A stretch of DNA of 6,908 bases from Desulfomonile tiedjei (GTDB lineage: Bacteria > Desulfobacterota > Desulfomonilia > Desulfomonilales > Desulfomonilaceae): positions 1 through 6,908 of the forward strand of contig DYRE01000117.1 in NCBI GenBank assembly GCA_020718965.1. The letters are read 5' to 3'. Each line of letters opens with the position of its first letter. Position 1 is the first letter of the stretch. The notes under the pieces were generated by a model. It worked only from the letters and a program-made list of their open reading frames with translations, had not been told where the DNA came from and searched no databases. Shown here one piece after another: positions 1 to 5,893 of this stretch. A program made the position numbers and the translations under genes.

Positions 1-1026
1 AGTATTTCATGGAGAGCGCCAGAGGAGCTTCCGGAGCTTATAGGGGAACGAAAAGTTTTTGTGGTCACTGACCGCAAAGTGGCAAAATTGCACCTTAGCC
101 GTTACGTTCCTTTTATAGGAGGAGGAGCTACAGTTGTCACATTGCCTGTAGGAGAACGTAGCAAGAGCCTCAATTCTGCTAAACGTCTTTATGAATCCAT
201 GCTCAAACAAAAAATAGGCAGGGATGGTATTCTAATAGCTGTTGGGGGAGGTGTGGTCACTGACCTCAGTGCGTTTGTCGCGTCAACATACAAAAGAGGG
301 CTGCCATTTATTCTTGTCTCAACATCACTGGTAGGTTGCGTGGATGCCGCCATTGGTGGAAAAGCCGCTGTGGACTTAAGCCATGTCAAGAACCCCGTGG
401 GATGTTTCAGCACACCATCGTCAGTTCTGCTCGACTTGCGATCATTGTCCACTCTGTCTGTATCCTGTAGGTCAGAGGGCCTGGTAGAGGCTTACAAAAC
501 TGGACTGACAGTCAACCCGGGTTTGTCTGAGATTATTGAAAGGGATCTGGACTATCTGATACAGGGAGATGCGCTCCTACTGGCCGGCGTAGTGAAATTA
601 TCCGCTTTCGCAAAAGTGGAAATCGTTAACCAGGATTTCACTGAAAAAGGCCTTCGGCGAATACTCAACTTTGGTCATACTTACGGGCATGCTGTCGAAA
701 GCTTCAATGATTACAAGATAAGCCACGGAGTGGCAGTGGCCATTGGGATGATGGCCGCGGTTTCGCTTTCTGAAAACCGCGGATTTCTGGACAATAAAAT
801 GTCCTCAAGGATACAAATAACTCTAAAGAGATTTATCCGTGGAAAATTCAACCTGCCTAACTCGTATGATGCGTGGCGTATAATGATGAACGACAAGAAG
901 AATCGTTGCGGCAGAATAGGTTTTGTATTGCTTGAACGGCTGGGTTCTCCAGTGTTCGTGGAGGACGTTCAACCTGACGAACTCACTCAGGCGATCAGTA
1001 CAGTGAGAGGTTTGATCAATGAGTAG
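1..1026 (+). CDS. aroB: 3-dehydroquinate synthase, 5' end outside window
   Basis: This cytoplasmic enzyme converts DAHP to 3-dehydroquinate (shikimate step 2) using NAD+ and a divalent metal, usually zinc. The frame is open from base 1 to the stop at 1024-1026, so the start lies upstream; the first residues align slightly inside the family's N-terminus, suggesting that only about 10-25 residues are missing. Counting from base 1, the NAD-binding GGGVVTDL is at residues 82-89 and VDAAIGGK follows. The expected metal ligands are present: E163 in GLVEAYK, H226 in NFGHTYGH and H242 in SHGVAVAIGM. The C-terminal DKKNRCGRIGFVLL block is also typical. A GTG at 61 is internal and not a credible start, because conserved sequence continues upstream of it. 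The gene overlaps aroC by 8 bases. Identification is secure. Confidence 0.95.
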   Translation, partial: SISWRAPEELPELIGERKVFVVTDRKVAKLHLSRYVPFIGGGATVVTLPVGERSKSLNSAKRLYESMLKQKIGRDGILIAVGGGVVTDLSAFVASTYKRGLPFILVSTSLVGCVDAAIGGKAAVDLSHVKNPVGCFSTPSSVLLDLRSLSTLSVSCRSEGLVEAYKTGLTVNPGLSEIIERDLDYLIQGDALLLAGVVKLSAFAKVEIVNQDFTEKGLRRILNFGHTYGHAVESFNDYKISHGVAVAIGMMAAVSLSENRGFLDNKMSSRIQITLKRFIRGKFNLPNSYDAWRIMMNDKKNRCGRIGFVLLERLGSPVFVEDVQPDELTQAISTVRGLINE

Positions 1027-2083
1027 TGTTTACGGTAAATGCTTCAAGGTAGCGACTTTTGGCGAGTCTCATGGTCCGGCGGTGGGGGTTATTGTAGACG
1101 GCGTTCCAGTCGGTTTAGAGTTAAATAACCAGATCATTCAATCTGAATTGGACAAACGTAAACCTGGGACAGGTAAATTCGTTTCACAACGACGGGAGCC
1201 TGACGCCGTTGAGATTCTTTCTGGCGTTGATAGCGCAGGGAAGACTTTGGGGTCGCCTATATGCATGATTGTCAGGAACACTGATTCAAGGTCCAAGGAT
1301 TATGAATCCATTTCAGGGATGTTTCGGCCAGGGCATGCTGATTACACCTATTTTAAAAAGTACGGTGTTTTGCCTCAGCCGGGTGGCGGACGTTCCTCTG
1401 GTAGGGAGACCGTTGCCAGGGTTGCTGCGGGGGCTTTGGCAAAAGTAATTCTTGCCAGGATTGGAGTAAGTCTGGCGGCGTACACCGTCAGAATAGGAAA
1501 TGTCTGGGCCGGAAAGGTACTAATTGGTTTTGCCATGATGGATCCGCTGCGCTGTGCTGACCCGGATGTAGCTGAACAGATGAAGGCTGAGATCACAAAT
1601 GCCATGTCGGATGGCGACTCCATTGGTGGTATAGTGGAGGTCACTGTGGATGGGGTCCCACCAGGTCTCGGAGATCCTGTCTTTGACAAACTCGACGCAA
1701 TGCTCGGGGCGGCCATGTTGTCCATAGGCGGAGTCAAAGGGATAGAGTTTGGAGAAGGGTTTCATGCGGCTCAATTGCGTGGATCTGAAAACAATGATCA
1801 AATGGGATCAGAAGGGTTTTTGAGCAATCATGCCGGCGGAATACTTGGTGGGATATCTACTGGTCAACGAATAGTGATGAGGCTCGCTGTTAAGCCTACA
1901 GCATCCATCGGAATTGAACAACAGACGTTGGATACCACCGGAGAGATTTGTAGAATTTCAGTTAAGGGGCGGCATGATCCGTGCCTATGCCCAAGGATTG
2001 CGCCTGTGGCGGAATCCATGGCGGCGATCACGCTTGCTGACGCGTGGCTCTCAAATAGGGCTTTTCAAGGAATACGTTCATGA
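1019..2083 (+). CDS. aroC: chorismate synthase
   Basis: Chorismate synthase converts EPSP to chorismate (shikimate step 7), the branch point for Phe, Tyr and Trp, and needs reduced FMN. The 354-residue product has the normal bacterial length. All three family signatures are visible: GESHGPAVG at residues 15-23, GRSSGRETVARVAAGA from 124, and GRHDPCLCPRIAPVAE from 317. The catalytic histidines H18 and H319 are therefore both present. The ATG at 1019 lies inside the end of aroB and is preceded by GAGAGG at 1005-1010 with an 8-base spacer, which supports this start and translational coupling to aroB. The stop overlaps the aroQ start as ATGA. No truncation or unusual insertion is seen. Confidence 0.97.
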   Translation: MSSVYGKCFKVATFGESHGPAVGVIVDGVPVGLELNNQIIQSELDKRKPGTGKFVSQRREPDAVEILSGVDSAGKTLGSPICMIVRNTDSRSKDYESISGMFRPGHADYTYFKKYGVLPQPGGGRSSGRETVARVAAGALAKVILARIGVSLAAYTVRIGNVWAGKVLIGFAMMDPLRCADPDVAEQMKAEITNAMSDGDSIGGIVEVTVDGVPPGLGDPVFDKLDAMLGAAMLSIGGVKGIEFGEGFHAAQLRGSENNDQMGSEGFLSNHAGGILGGISTGQRIVMRLAVKPTASIGIEQQTLDTTGEICRISVKGRHDPCLCPRIAPVAESMAAITLADAWLSNRAFQGIRS

Positions 2084-2514
2084 AAATACATGTGATCAAT
2101 GGACCGAACCTGAACAGGTTGGGAAAAAGAGAGCCTGAACTCTACGGTAAAAAGACGCTCGAGGAAATAGAAGGTGAACTCATTCGAATGGGATTGGAAT
2201 TGGGAATTCAGATCAACTGTTTTCAGTCCAATCTCGAAGGTGAGATAGTTTCTCTGTTACAGGCTGCGGGAGATAAATCCGATGGAATTGTTTTAAACGC
2301 AGCGGCTTACACGCACACGAGTGTCGCTATCAGGGATGCTGTCTCTTGTTGTGGGGTCCCTGTCGTGGAGGTCCATCTAACCAATCCCAACGGACGGGAA
2401 TCGTTCAGGAAAGATTCACTTCTCTCAGGGGTGTGCGATGGGCTTATTGCGGGATTTGGGTGGAGGTCATACTGTCTGGCGGTCCTTTGGTTCGGCAAAT
2501 ATCATCGAACTTAA
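2080..2514 (+). CDS. aroQ: 3-dehydroquinate dehydratase, type II
   Basis: Type II dehydroquinase dehydrates 3-dehydroquinate to 3-dehydroshikimate (shikimate step 3) and normally forms a dodecamer. The 144 residues match the family length. By motif alignment with the Mycobacterium tuberculosis enzyme, the active-site set is complete at an offset of 2: N10, R17 and Y22 in NGPNLNRLGKREPELYG, N73 and H79 in NAAAYTHTS, E97 and H99 in VEVHLTN, then R106 and R110. Two positions differ from the usual consensus: NPGAYTH reads NAAAYTH, and the SNxHARE loop reads TNPNGRE. Neither removes a known catalytic residue. The start overlaps the aroC stop by 4 bases (ATGA) and has AAGGA at 2067-2071. No intrinsic terminator is evident after the stop. 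Confidence 0.95.
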   Translation: MKIHVINGPNLNRLGKREPELYGKKTLEEIEGELIRMGLELGIQINCFQSNLEGEIVSLLQAAGDKSDGIVLNAAAYTHTSVAIRDAVSCCGVPVVEVHLTNPNGRESFRKDSLLSGVCDGLIAGFGWRSYCLAVLWFGKYHRT

Positions 2515-2536
2515 TGATGTATCAAGACAGCTTGAA

Positions 2537-2563
2537 AAATGAACAAATAAATGAACAAATAAA
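2537..2563 (+). repeat. A/T-rich 12-bp tandem repeat upstream of the aro leader promoter
   Basis: The unit AAATGAACAAAT occurs twice head to tail without mismatch (2537-2548 and 2549-2560), and the period continues for three more bases. It ends four bases before the proposed -35 box. Its place and A-richness would suit an UP element contacting the RNA polymerase alpha subunit, or a tandem site for a regulator. Function is inference; the repeat itself is read directly. Confidence 0.6.
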
Positions 2564-2566
2564 AAC

Positions 2567-2595
2567 TTGACAACACTCAGAGCTTGCTGTAAAAG
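2567..2595 (+). promoter_or_regulatory. sigma70-type promoter of the aroF-pheA-tyrA leader transcript
   Basis: A perfect -35 box TTGACA (2567-2572) is followed after 17 bases by TAAAAG (2590-2595), which matches the -10 consensus at 4 of 6 positions. Transcription would start near 2602, about 20-25 bases before the leader ORF. An A-rich tandem repeat lies directly upstream, and a 6-bp inverted repeat overlaps the -10 and start region. No other promoter candidate of this quality was seen in the gap between aroQ and aroF. Confidence 0.72.
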
Positions 2596-2607
2596 TTATT
2601 CTAACTT
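2593..2607. repeat. inverted repeat over the -10 and start site
   Basis: AAGTTA (2593-2598) and TAACTT (2602-2607) form a perfect 6-bp inverted repeat separated by TTC. It overlaps the last bases of the proposed -10 box and the predicted transcription start, a position where a repressor could block initiation. It is short and A/T-rich, so chance is a real alternative. Confidence 0.35.
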
Positions 2608-2624
2608 CATGTAAGGAACGGTTT

Positions 2625-2747
2625 ATGGGTTTTCAGATTAATAATACCGCTAAGATCAACGTCGAATTTAATAACGGCGTGTATTTTTATTTTTGGCGAT
2701 ATTATTATTCGTCTGTTTACCCGTTGCCGGAGGGCTATAAAGAGTAA
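2625..2747 (+). CDS. aromatic leader peptide (Tyr/Phe/Trp-rich, 40 aa)
   Basis: This short ORF looks like an attenuator leader peptide rather than a functional protein. It has ATG at 2625, an AAGGA Shine-Dalgarno at 2613-2617 with a 7-base spacer, and a TAA stop at 2745-2747. Twelve of its 40 residues are aromatic (7 Tyr, 4 Phe, 1 Trp). Residues 20-28 read YFYFWRYYY, so eight of nine codons (2682-2708) need charged tRNA-Tyr, tRNA-Phe or tRNA-Trp; Tyr codons follow at 32 and 38. The ORF sits just downstream of a promoter and upstream of an antiterminator/terminator pair and DAHP synthase. From established attenuation mechanisms, a ribosome should stall in this cluster when an aromatic amino acid is scarce. 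The use of all three aromatics matches the downstream genes, which serve the common pathway and the separate branches. Confidence 0.9.
   Translation: MGFQINNTAKINVEFNNGVYFYFWRYYYSSVYPLPEGYKE
2691..2732 (+). promoter_or_regulatory. possible 1:2 (protector) hairpin of the aro attenuator
   Basis: Bases 2691-2700, including the Phe-23 and Trp-24 codons, can pair continuously with 2723-2732. Five of the ten pairs are G-U, so the stem is weak, and the loop is 22 bases. It would sequester part of the antiterminator strand when no ribosome sits in the leader. It is the least certain element of this attenuator. Confidence 0.4.
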
Positions 2748-2787
2748 AAGAATTTAGATAGAAAGCAACAAGGCCATGGGTAGACAG
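2713..2787 (+). promoter_or_regulatory. antiterminator (2:3) pairing of the aro attenuator
   Basis: CTGTTTACCCGTTGCC (2713-2728) faces GGCCATGGGTAGACAG (2772-2787). Of 16 positions, 13 are Watson-Crick pairs, two are G-U, and one (2725 with 2775) is a mismatch. The downstream strand covers most of the 5' arm and part of the loop of the terminator at 2770-2806, so the two structures exclude each other. The upstream strand starts just after the aromatic codon cluster, so a ribosome stalled at codons 20-26 leaves it free, while one moving to the stop passes over it. The match is far better than expected by chance at this exact location, but no folding energy was calculated. Confidence 0.82.
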
Positions 2788-2816
2788 CGAAGCCGCCCAT
2801 GGCCTTTTTTATTTTT
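2770..2816 (+). terminator. intrinsic terminator (3:4) of the aro attenuator
   Basis: AAGGCCATGGG (2770-2780) and CCCATGGCCTT (2796-2806) form a perfect 11-bp stem with a 15-base loop. A T-rich tract, T6-A-T5, runs from 2805 to 2816. It lies 22 bases after the leader stop and before aroF, the expected place for transcription to end when aromatic amino acids are plentiful. Confidence 0.93.
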
Positions 2817-2843
2817 GGGCCTTGGGCGTAAAACCCAGGGCCC
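2817..2843 (+). promoter_or_regulatory. second strong hairpin between the terminator and aroF
   Basis: GGGCCTTGGG (2817-2826) and CCCAGGGCCC (2834-2843) form a 10-bp stem with one G-U pair and a 7-base loop. Only a poor T tract (TCTTCGTTTG) follows, so it is unlikely to be an efficient terminator. It begins directly at the end of the preceding U tract and ends 14 bases before the aroF Shine-Dalgarno. It could protect the mRNA 5' end, influence aroF translation, or act as a third switch arm. Confidence 0.65.
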
Positions 2844-2870
2844 TCTTCGTTTGTGAAAGGAGCGTTTCAG

Positions 2871-3767
2871 ATGATTCAAACTACTAGCGTATCGATGATT
2901 AATGCGGCTGTTCCAGTGGTTCCGGCACAGGTCGACTGCTTGAGGCCGCCTACGAGAAACGGCTTCATAAGCCGGGATTTCAAGGCGGAAGACACAGTCA
3001 TCCGAGTTGGAGAGGCTGTAATCGGCGGAGGGACTTTCGCTGTTATAGCTGGGCCGTGCTCGGTTGAAACACTTCAGCAACTTATTGATACGGCCTTCGC
3101 AGTCAAGGAATCCGGCGCAGTAGTTTTACGAGGAGGCGCTTTTAAGCCTCGCACGAGTCCTTACAGTTTTCAGGGCTTAGGCGAGGAGGGGCTCAAACTC
3201 CTGGCGCTTGCCAGAGAAATTACCGGTCTTCCAGTAGTGACTGAAGTCATGGACACTGCTGATGTTGAACTGGTTGAAGATTATGCCGATATGCTTCAGG
3301 TCGGAGCCAGAAATGTGCAAAACTTCTCTTTGTTGAAGAAGGTAGGGAAGTGTAAGAAACCCATAATCCTCAAAAGGGGGCTTATGACAACAATTGACGA
3401 ATTTCTGTCCTCCGCCGAATACATTATGGCGGCCGGCAACTCTGACGTGGTTCTCTGCGAAAGAGGGATAAGAACTTTCGAAACCGCAACGAGAAACACT
3501 CTGGATCTGAGCGCAGTGTGCGTTCTAAAGGAGAGGACTCATTTACCTGTGATCGTGGACCCCAGTCATGCTGTAGGTTTGAGACGTTTCGTCCAACCTC
3601 TGGCGCGTGCTGCTGTTGCGGTTGGAGCCGACGGGGTCATGGTTGAGGTGCACTGCTCCCCTGAAACGGCTCTTTGTGACGGTGATCAATCTCTCCGTCC
3701 CGAGGATTTTTCTCATCTCATGCGGGACTTGGCAGTCATGGGAAAAGCCATGACCCTCCTGTCGTGA
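2871..3767 (+). CDS. aroF: 3-deoxy-7-phosphoheptulonate (DAHP) synthase, type I beta, core only
   Basis: DAHP synthase condenses phosphoenolpyruvate with erythrose 4-phosphate, the first committed step of the shikimate pathway, in the cytoplasm. The 298 residues resemble the KDO8P-synthase-like (I-beta) class. AGPCSVE is at 60-66 and KPRTSPYSFQG starts at 92. The likely metal ligands are C63, H233 (DPSH), E259 (VEVH) and D270, each 39 lower than the Thermotoga maritima positions as I recall them, so the core has no indels. The N-terminal ferredoxin-like domain that mediates Tyr feedback in that enzyme is absent; about 25 unrelated residues replace it. ATG 2871 is chosen because AGGAG at 2858-2862 lies 8 bases before it; a GTG at 2853 would overlap that site. 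An in-frame stop at 2829 rules out a hidden upstream domain. It is the first gene after the leader attenuator and lies 42 bases before pheA. Confidence 0.95.
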   Translation: MIQTTSVSMINAAVPVVPAQVDCLRPPTRNGFISRDFKAEDTVIRVGEAVIGGGTFAVIAGPCSVETLQQLIDTAFAVKESGAVVLRGGAFKPRTSPYSFQGLGEEGLKLLALAREITGLPVVTEVMDTADVELVEDYADMLQVGARNVQNFSLLKKVGKCKKPIILKRGLMTTIDEFLSSAEYIMAAGNSDVVLCERGIRTFETATRNTLDLSAVCVLKERTHLPVIVDPSHAVGLRRFVQPLARAAVAVGADGVMVEVHCSPETALCDGDQSLRPEDFSHLMRDLAVMGKAMTLLS

Positions 3768-3809
3768 TAAAGCGACCAATCACCATCGAGAATTCAGAGA
3801 GAGGAATTG

Positions 3810-4955
3810 ATGCTGCTACCGGGAACCCAGAAAAATAATCAGGCTAATGCTGATTCAAATTTGAAACCTGACGCCTCGATTCAAGTAACACGGGAGCAAA
3901 TTGACAAGATCGACAGGGAATTGCTGCGGCTTATTAATGAACGGGCGTTTCACGCTCTGAGTATAGCTGAATTAAGGAACTCAGCCAATGTTACGAATTT
4001 CTCACCGGACAGGGAACTTACTATTATAAAGGCGTTATGTGAATCAAATATTGGACCTCTGTCAAAGTCGGCTGTAGCAAATGTATTCTCTGAAATAATA
4101 TCAGCCTGCAGAAGCGCCAAGCGCCCTCTTAGGGTCGCTTTCTTGGGCCCGGAAGGAACATTCAGTCATCTTGCGGCCCTGCGGAGATTCGGTAATTCCG
4201 CTACGTACATTCCTGAAATGTCTATTGATGACATATTTGGTGAGATTGAAAAAGGCGCGGCCGATGTCGGGATCGCCCCGGTCGAAAACTCTACGGAAGG
4301 CTCTGTTACCGCTACAATGGACCGATTTGTAGATTCAGACATCAACATATGCGGAGAGATCTTTTCCAGGATACGCCACGTATTAATGTCCACGGAACCA
4401 TCGATGGAGACTGTGTCTGTTGTATATTCTCATCCACAGGCTCTTAACCAGTGCAGACATTGGTTGCGAACCAATCTTCCATCAGTTTCTCTGGTTCCAG
4501 AATCCAGCACGGCTGAGGCCGCAAGAATTGCGCTGTCCATTCCCGGGGCGGCTTCTGTCGGAAATGAAATTACCGCGACACGTAATGGCCTGAAGATCCT
4601 TGCGAATGACATTCAGGACAGCGTTAGCAATACCACGAGGTTCCTGCTTCTCGGAAAAAACAAGAGCGCTCCGACCGCTTCCGATAAAACATCTCTACTT
4701 TTTTCTGCGGCGCACAAGCCGGGATCTTTGCACTCGGCCCTTGAACATTTTGCAAGGAGATCCGTTAATCTGACCCGTATCGAATCTCGACCGAGGAAAG
4801 ATAGAAATTGGGAGTACTTTTTCTTTCTCGATGTGGAAGGTCACCAGGAGTCTTCCGTCGTAAGGGAAGCTATTGAAAGTTTGAGATCGGATGTGGAGTT
4901 CCTGAAAATACTTGGGTCATACCCCGCTGGCAATTTTGAATCAACTGATTCCTAG
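3810..4955 (+). CDS. pheA: bifunctional chorismate mutase / prephenate dehydratase with ACT domain
   Basis: This cytoplasmic enzyme turns chorismate into prephenate and then phenylpyruvate, the Phe branch. The 381 residues hold an AroQ-type chorismate mutase (about 25-105), the prephenate dehydratase domain (about 107-285) and a C-terminal ACT domain (about 292-365). The mutase shows R28, R45 and D67-R68-E69, but R56 stands where family members usually have a catalytic Lys (K39 in E. coli). The dehydratase has GPEGTFS at 113-119, NSTEGSV at 160-166 and the active-site TTRF at 275-278. The ACT domain keeps ESRP at 325-328, associated with Phe feedback. The first 24 residues are polar and look linker-like. 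ATG 3810 is preferred over the adjacent TTG 3807 because AGGA at 3802-3805 is too close to the latter. The gene follows aroF by 42 bases and precedes tyrA by 30. Confidence 0.95.
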   Translation: MLLPGTQKNNQANADSNLKPDASIQVTREQIDKIDRELLRLINERAFHALSIAELRNSANVTNFSPDRELTIIKALCESNIGPLSKSAVANVFSEIISACRSAKRPLRVAFLGPEGTFSHLAALRRFGNSATYIPEMSIDDIFGEIEKGAADVGIAPVENSTEGSVTATMDRFVDSDINICGEIFSRIRHVLMSTEPSMETVSVVYSHPQALNQCRHWLRTNLPSVSLVPESSTAEAARIALSIPGAASVGNEITATRNGLKILANDIQDSVSNTTRFLLLGKNKSAPTASDKTSLLFSAAHKPGSLHSALEHFARRSVNLTRIESRPRKDRNWEYFFFLDVEGHQESSVVREAIESLRSDVEFLKILGSYPAGNFESTDS

Positions 4956-4985
4956 TATGCAAGTGAAAGGCGTTTGTCCGGAATA

Positions 4986-5852
4986 ATGAGCTTAAAACTT
5001 TTCGAGACATCCAGTATCTGCGTTATCGGAGGAAGAGGCCGCATGGGCCGCTGGTTTGAGGCCCGTTTCAGTGAAGCGGGCATGAAGCCGGTGGTTTTGG
5101 ATCTCGAAGATTTCCCTGTCTCGGAAAAGGTTCTTCGATCATTTGACATCATTTTTCTGGCTGTGCCAATCAGAGCGGTAGGAGATGTCATGGCGTCAGT
5201 TGGCCAATATTTAAGGCGTGACGCGTTAGTCATGGACATATCATCCGTTAAGATCATGCCATTGAGTTTTATGCTCAAATACTCACAAAGTGAAGTGATA
5301 GGGCTGCATCCACTATTCGGTCCTTCGGCCACTTCCTTCGCCGGACAGACCGTTTTTTTGTGTCCCGTGAGGACAAGCCTTTGGATTAGTCCCTTGATGA
5401 TTTTTCTGGAGAAAACAGGGGCCAATGTGGTGGAAATTGACGCGGAAAAGCACGATAGATTAATGGCTTGTGTTCAGACCTTGAGACATTTCACGCTGAC
5501 CGCCCTTGGAAGAACTCTGATCGAAATCGGGATCGACCCTGAGCGAGATACCGGTTTCATGGGACCATGGTTTGGGCGACTGCTTGAGATGTTACGGCAT
5601 CAATCTCTACAACCGGCGGAGCTATATGCTGATCTTGCAATCGAAAACGAGTTTGCCGACGAAACTCTCAGAGTTTTTCAGAGGAATTTTGGCGAACTCT
5701 CCAAGTTTGTGTCAAATAGCGATAGATCAGGACTTTCAAACTCGATAGGTGAAGTTGCCCAAACATTTTCTATTGACGCAAAACTTTCCGAGAGTGGTTC
5801 CTGGGGTTGGTGGCGCGACTTGAAAGGAGATTCGCGGCATCCAGACGTCTGA
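4986..5852 (+). CDS. tyrA: prephenate dehydrogenase with Trp-rich C-terminal tail
   Basis: TyrA oxidatively decarboxylates prephenate to 4-hydroxyphenylpyruvate, the Tyr branch. The 288 residues resemble the dehydrogenase part of the E. coli T-protein without its mutase. There is a Rossmann motif GGRGRMG at 15-21, an acidic D39 after the second strand (suggesting NAD+), AVPI, DISSVK at 84-89, GLHPLFGP at 106-113 with the likely catalytic H108, and LRHF at 166-169. No ACT domain follows. The C-terminus extends past the conserved region and holds WGWWR at 273-277; these codons appear to double as the leader of a trp attenuator. The start is uncertain: ATG 4986 has only weak upstream GGA at 4980-4982, while TTG 4974 sits too close to AAAGG at 4966-4970. 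A mutase function is supplied by PheA just upstream. Confidence 0.92.
   Translation: MSLKLFETSSICVIGGRGRMGRWFEARFSEAGMKPVVLDLEDFPVSEKVLRSFDIIFLAVPIRAVGDVMASVGQYLRRDALVMDISSVKIMPLSFMLKYSQSEVIGLHPLFGPSATSFAGQTVFLCPVRTSLWISPLMIFLEKTGANVVEIDAEKHDRLMACVQTLRHFTLTALGRTLIEIGIDPERDTGFMGPWFGRLLEMLRHQSLQPAELYADLAIENEFADETLRVFQRNFGELSKFVSNSDRSGLSNSIGEVAQTFSIDAKLSESGSWGWWRDLKGDSRHPDV
5799..5852 (+). promoter_or_regulatory. in-gene Trp leader segment (TyrA tail)
   Basis: The last 18 codons of tyrA contain three TGG codons in four (5802-5804, 5808-5810, 5811-5813), giving WGWW at residues 273-276, and end at the TGA at 5850-5852. This is the arrangement expected of a trp leader peptide, but here it is fused in frame to an enzyme. 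The last Trp codon ends 15 bases before the antiterminator strand, so a ribosome stalled there should leave that strand exposed. The regulatory role is inference from this geometry and the pairings listed separately. Confidence 0.75.
5811..5839 (+). promoter_or_regulatory. 1:2 (protector) hairpin of the trp attenuator
   Basis: TGGCGCGA (5811-5818), which begins with the Trp-276 codon, can pair with TCGCGGCA (5832-5839). Seven of eight positions pair by Watson-Crick rules, with one G-G mismatch, around a 13-base loop. It would hide the antiterminator strand when no ribosome is stalled, as the 1:2 stem does in classical trp leaders. Confidence 0.6.
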
Positions 5853-5893
5853 CTAAAAGACTCGCATAAAAAGACTACAGAAGGCCGTGAATC
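5829..5893 (+). promoter_or_regulatory. antiterminator (2:3) pairing of the trp attenuator
   Basis: GATTCGCGGC (5829-5838), inside the end of tyrA, can form ten continuous pairs with GCCGTGAATC (5884-5893); nine are Watson-Crick and one is G-U. The second strand is nearly the whole 5' arm of the terminator at 5881-5918, so the structures exclude each other. A ribosome stalled at the Trp codons leaves 5829-5838 open; one at the tyrA stop would partly cover it. Confidence 0.77.

Noticed and set aside
61..63. GTG as the start of aroB
   Set aside because: The frame is open to base 1 and the upstream codons read like the normal strand before the conserved VVTD region, so the gene is simply cut by the window edge.
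1375..1801. Long open frames on the - strand opposite aroC
   Set aside because: They lie fully inside a well-conserved gene, have low-complexity Ser/Pro/Thr-rich products with no recognisable motif, and are best explained as shadows of codon bias.
2537..2563. Tandem repeat as the start of a CRISPR array or an origin iteron set
   Set aside because: Only two copies of 12 bp with no spacers and no nearby cas or replication gene; its place beside a promoter is a simpler reading.
2346..2570. 74-residue + strand frame overlapping the end of aroQ and the tandem repeat
   Set aside because: Mostly out of frame inside aroQ; its NEQINEQIK end is just the 12-bp repeat read as protein.
2817..2853. Second hairpin as a full intrinsic terminator
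   Set aside because: The stem is strong, but the following TCTTCGTTTG is a poor U tract, and the hairpin sits between an excellent terminator and the aroF ribosome binding site.
2853..2855. GTG start giving aroF six extra residues
   Set aside because: The strong Shine-Dalgarno AGGAG (2858-2862) lies after this GTG and is ideally spaced for ATG 2871.
2754..3080. 108-residue open frame on the - strand across the terminator and aroF start
   Set aside because: It runs through the terminator hairpins and the aroF coding region, lacks recognisable domains and has no supporting context.
5853..5880. Free-standing trp leader ORF between tyrA and its terminator
   Set aside because: These 28 bases contain no start codon with a Shine-Dalgarno and no Trp codon cluster; the Trp codons are in the tyrA frame itself.
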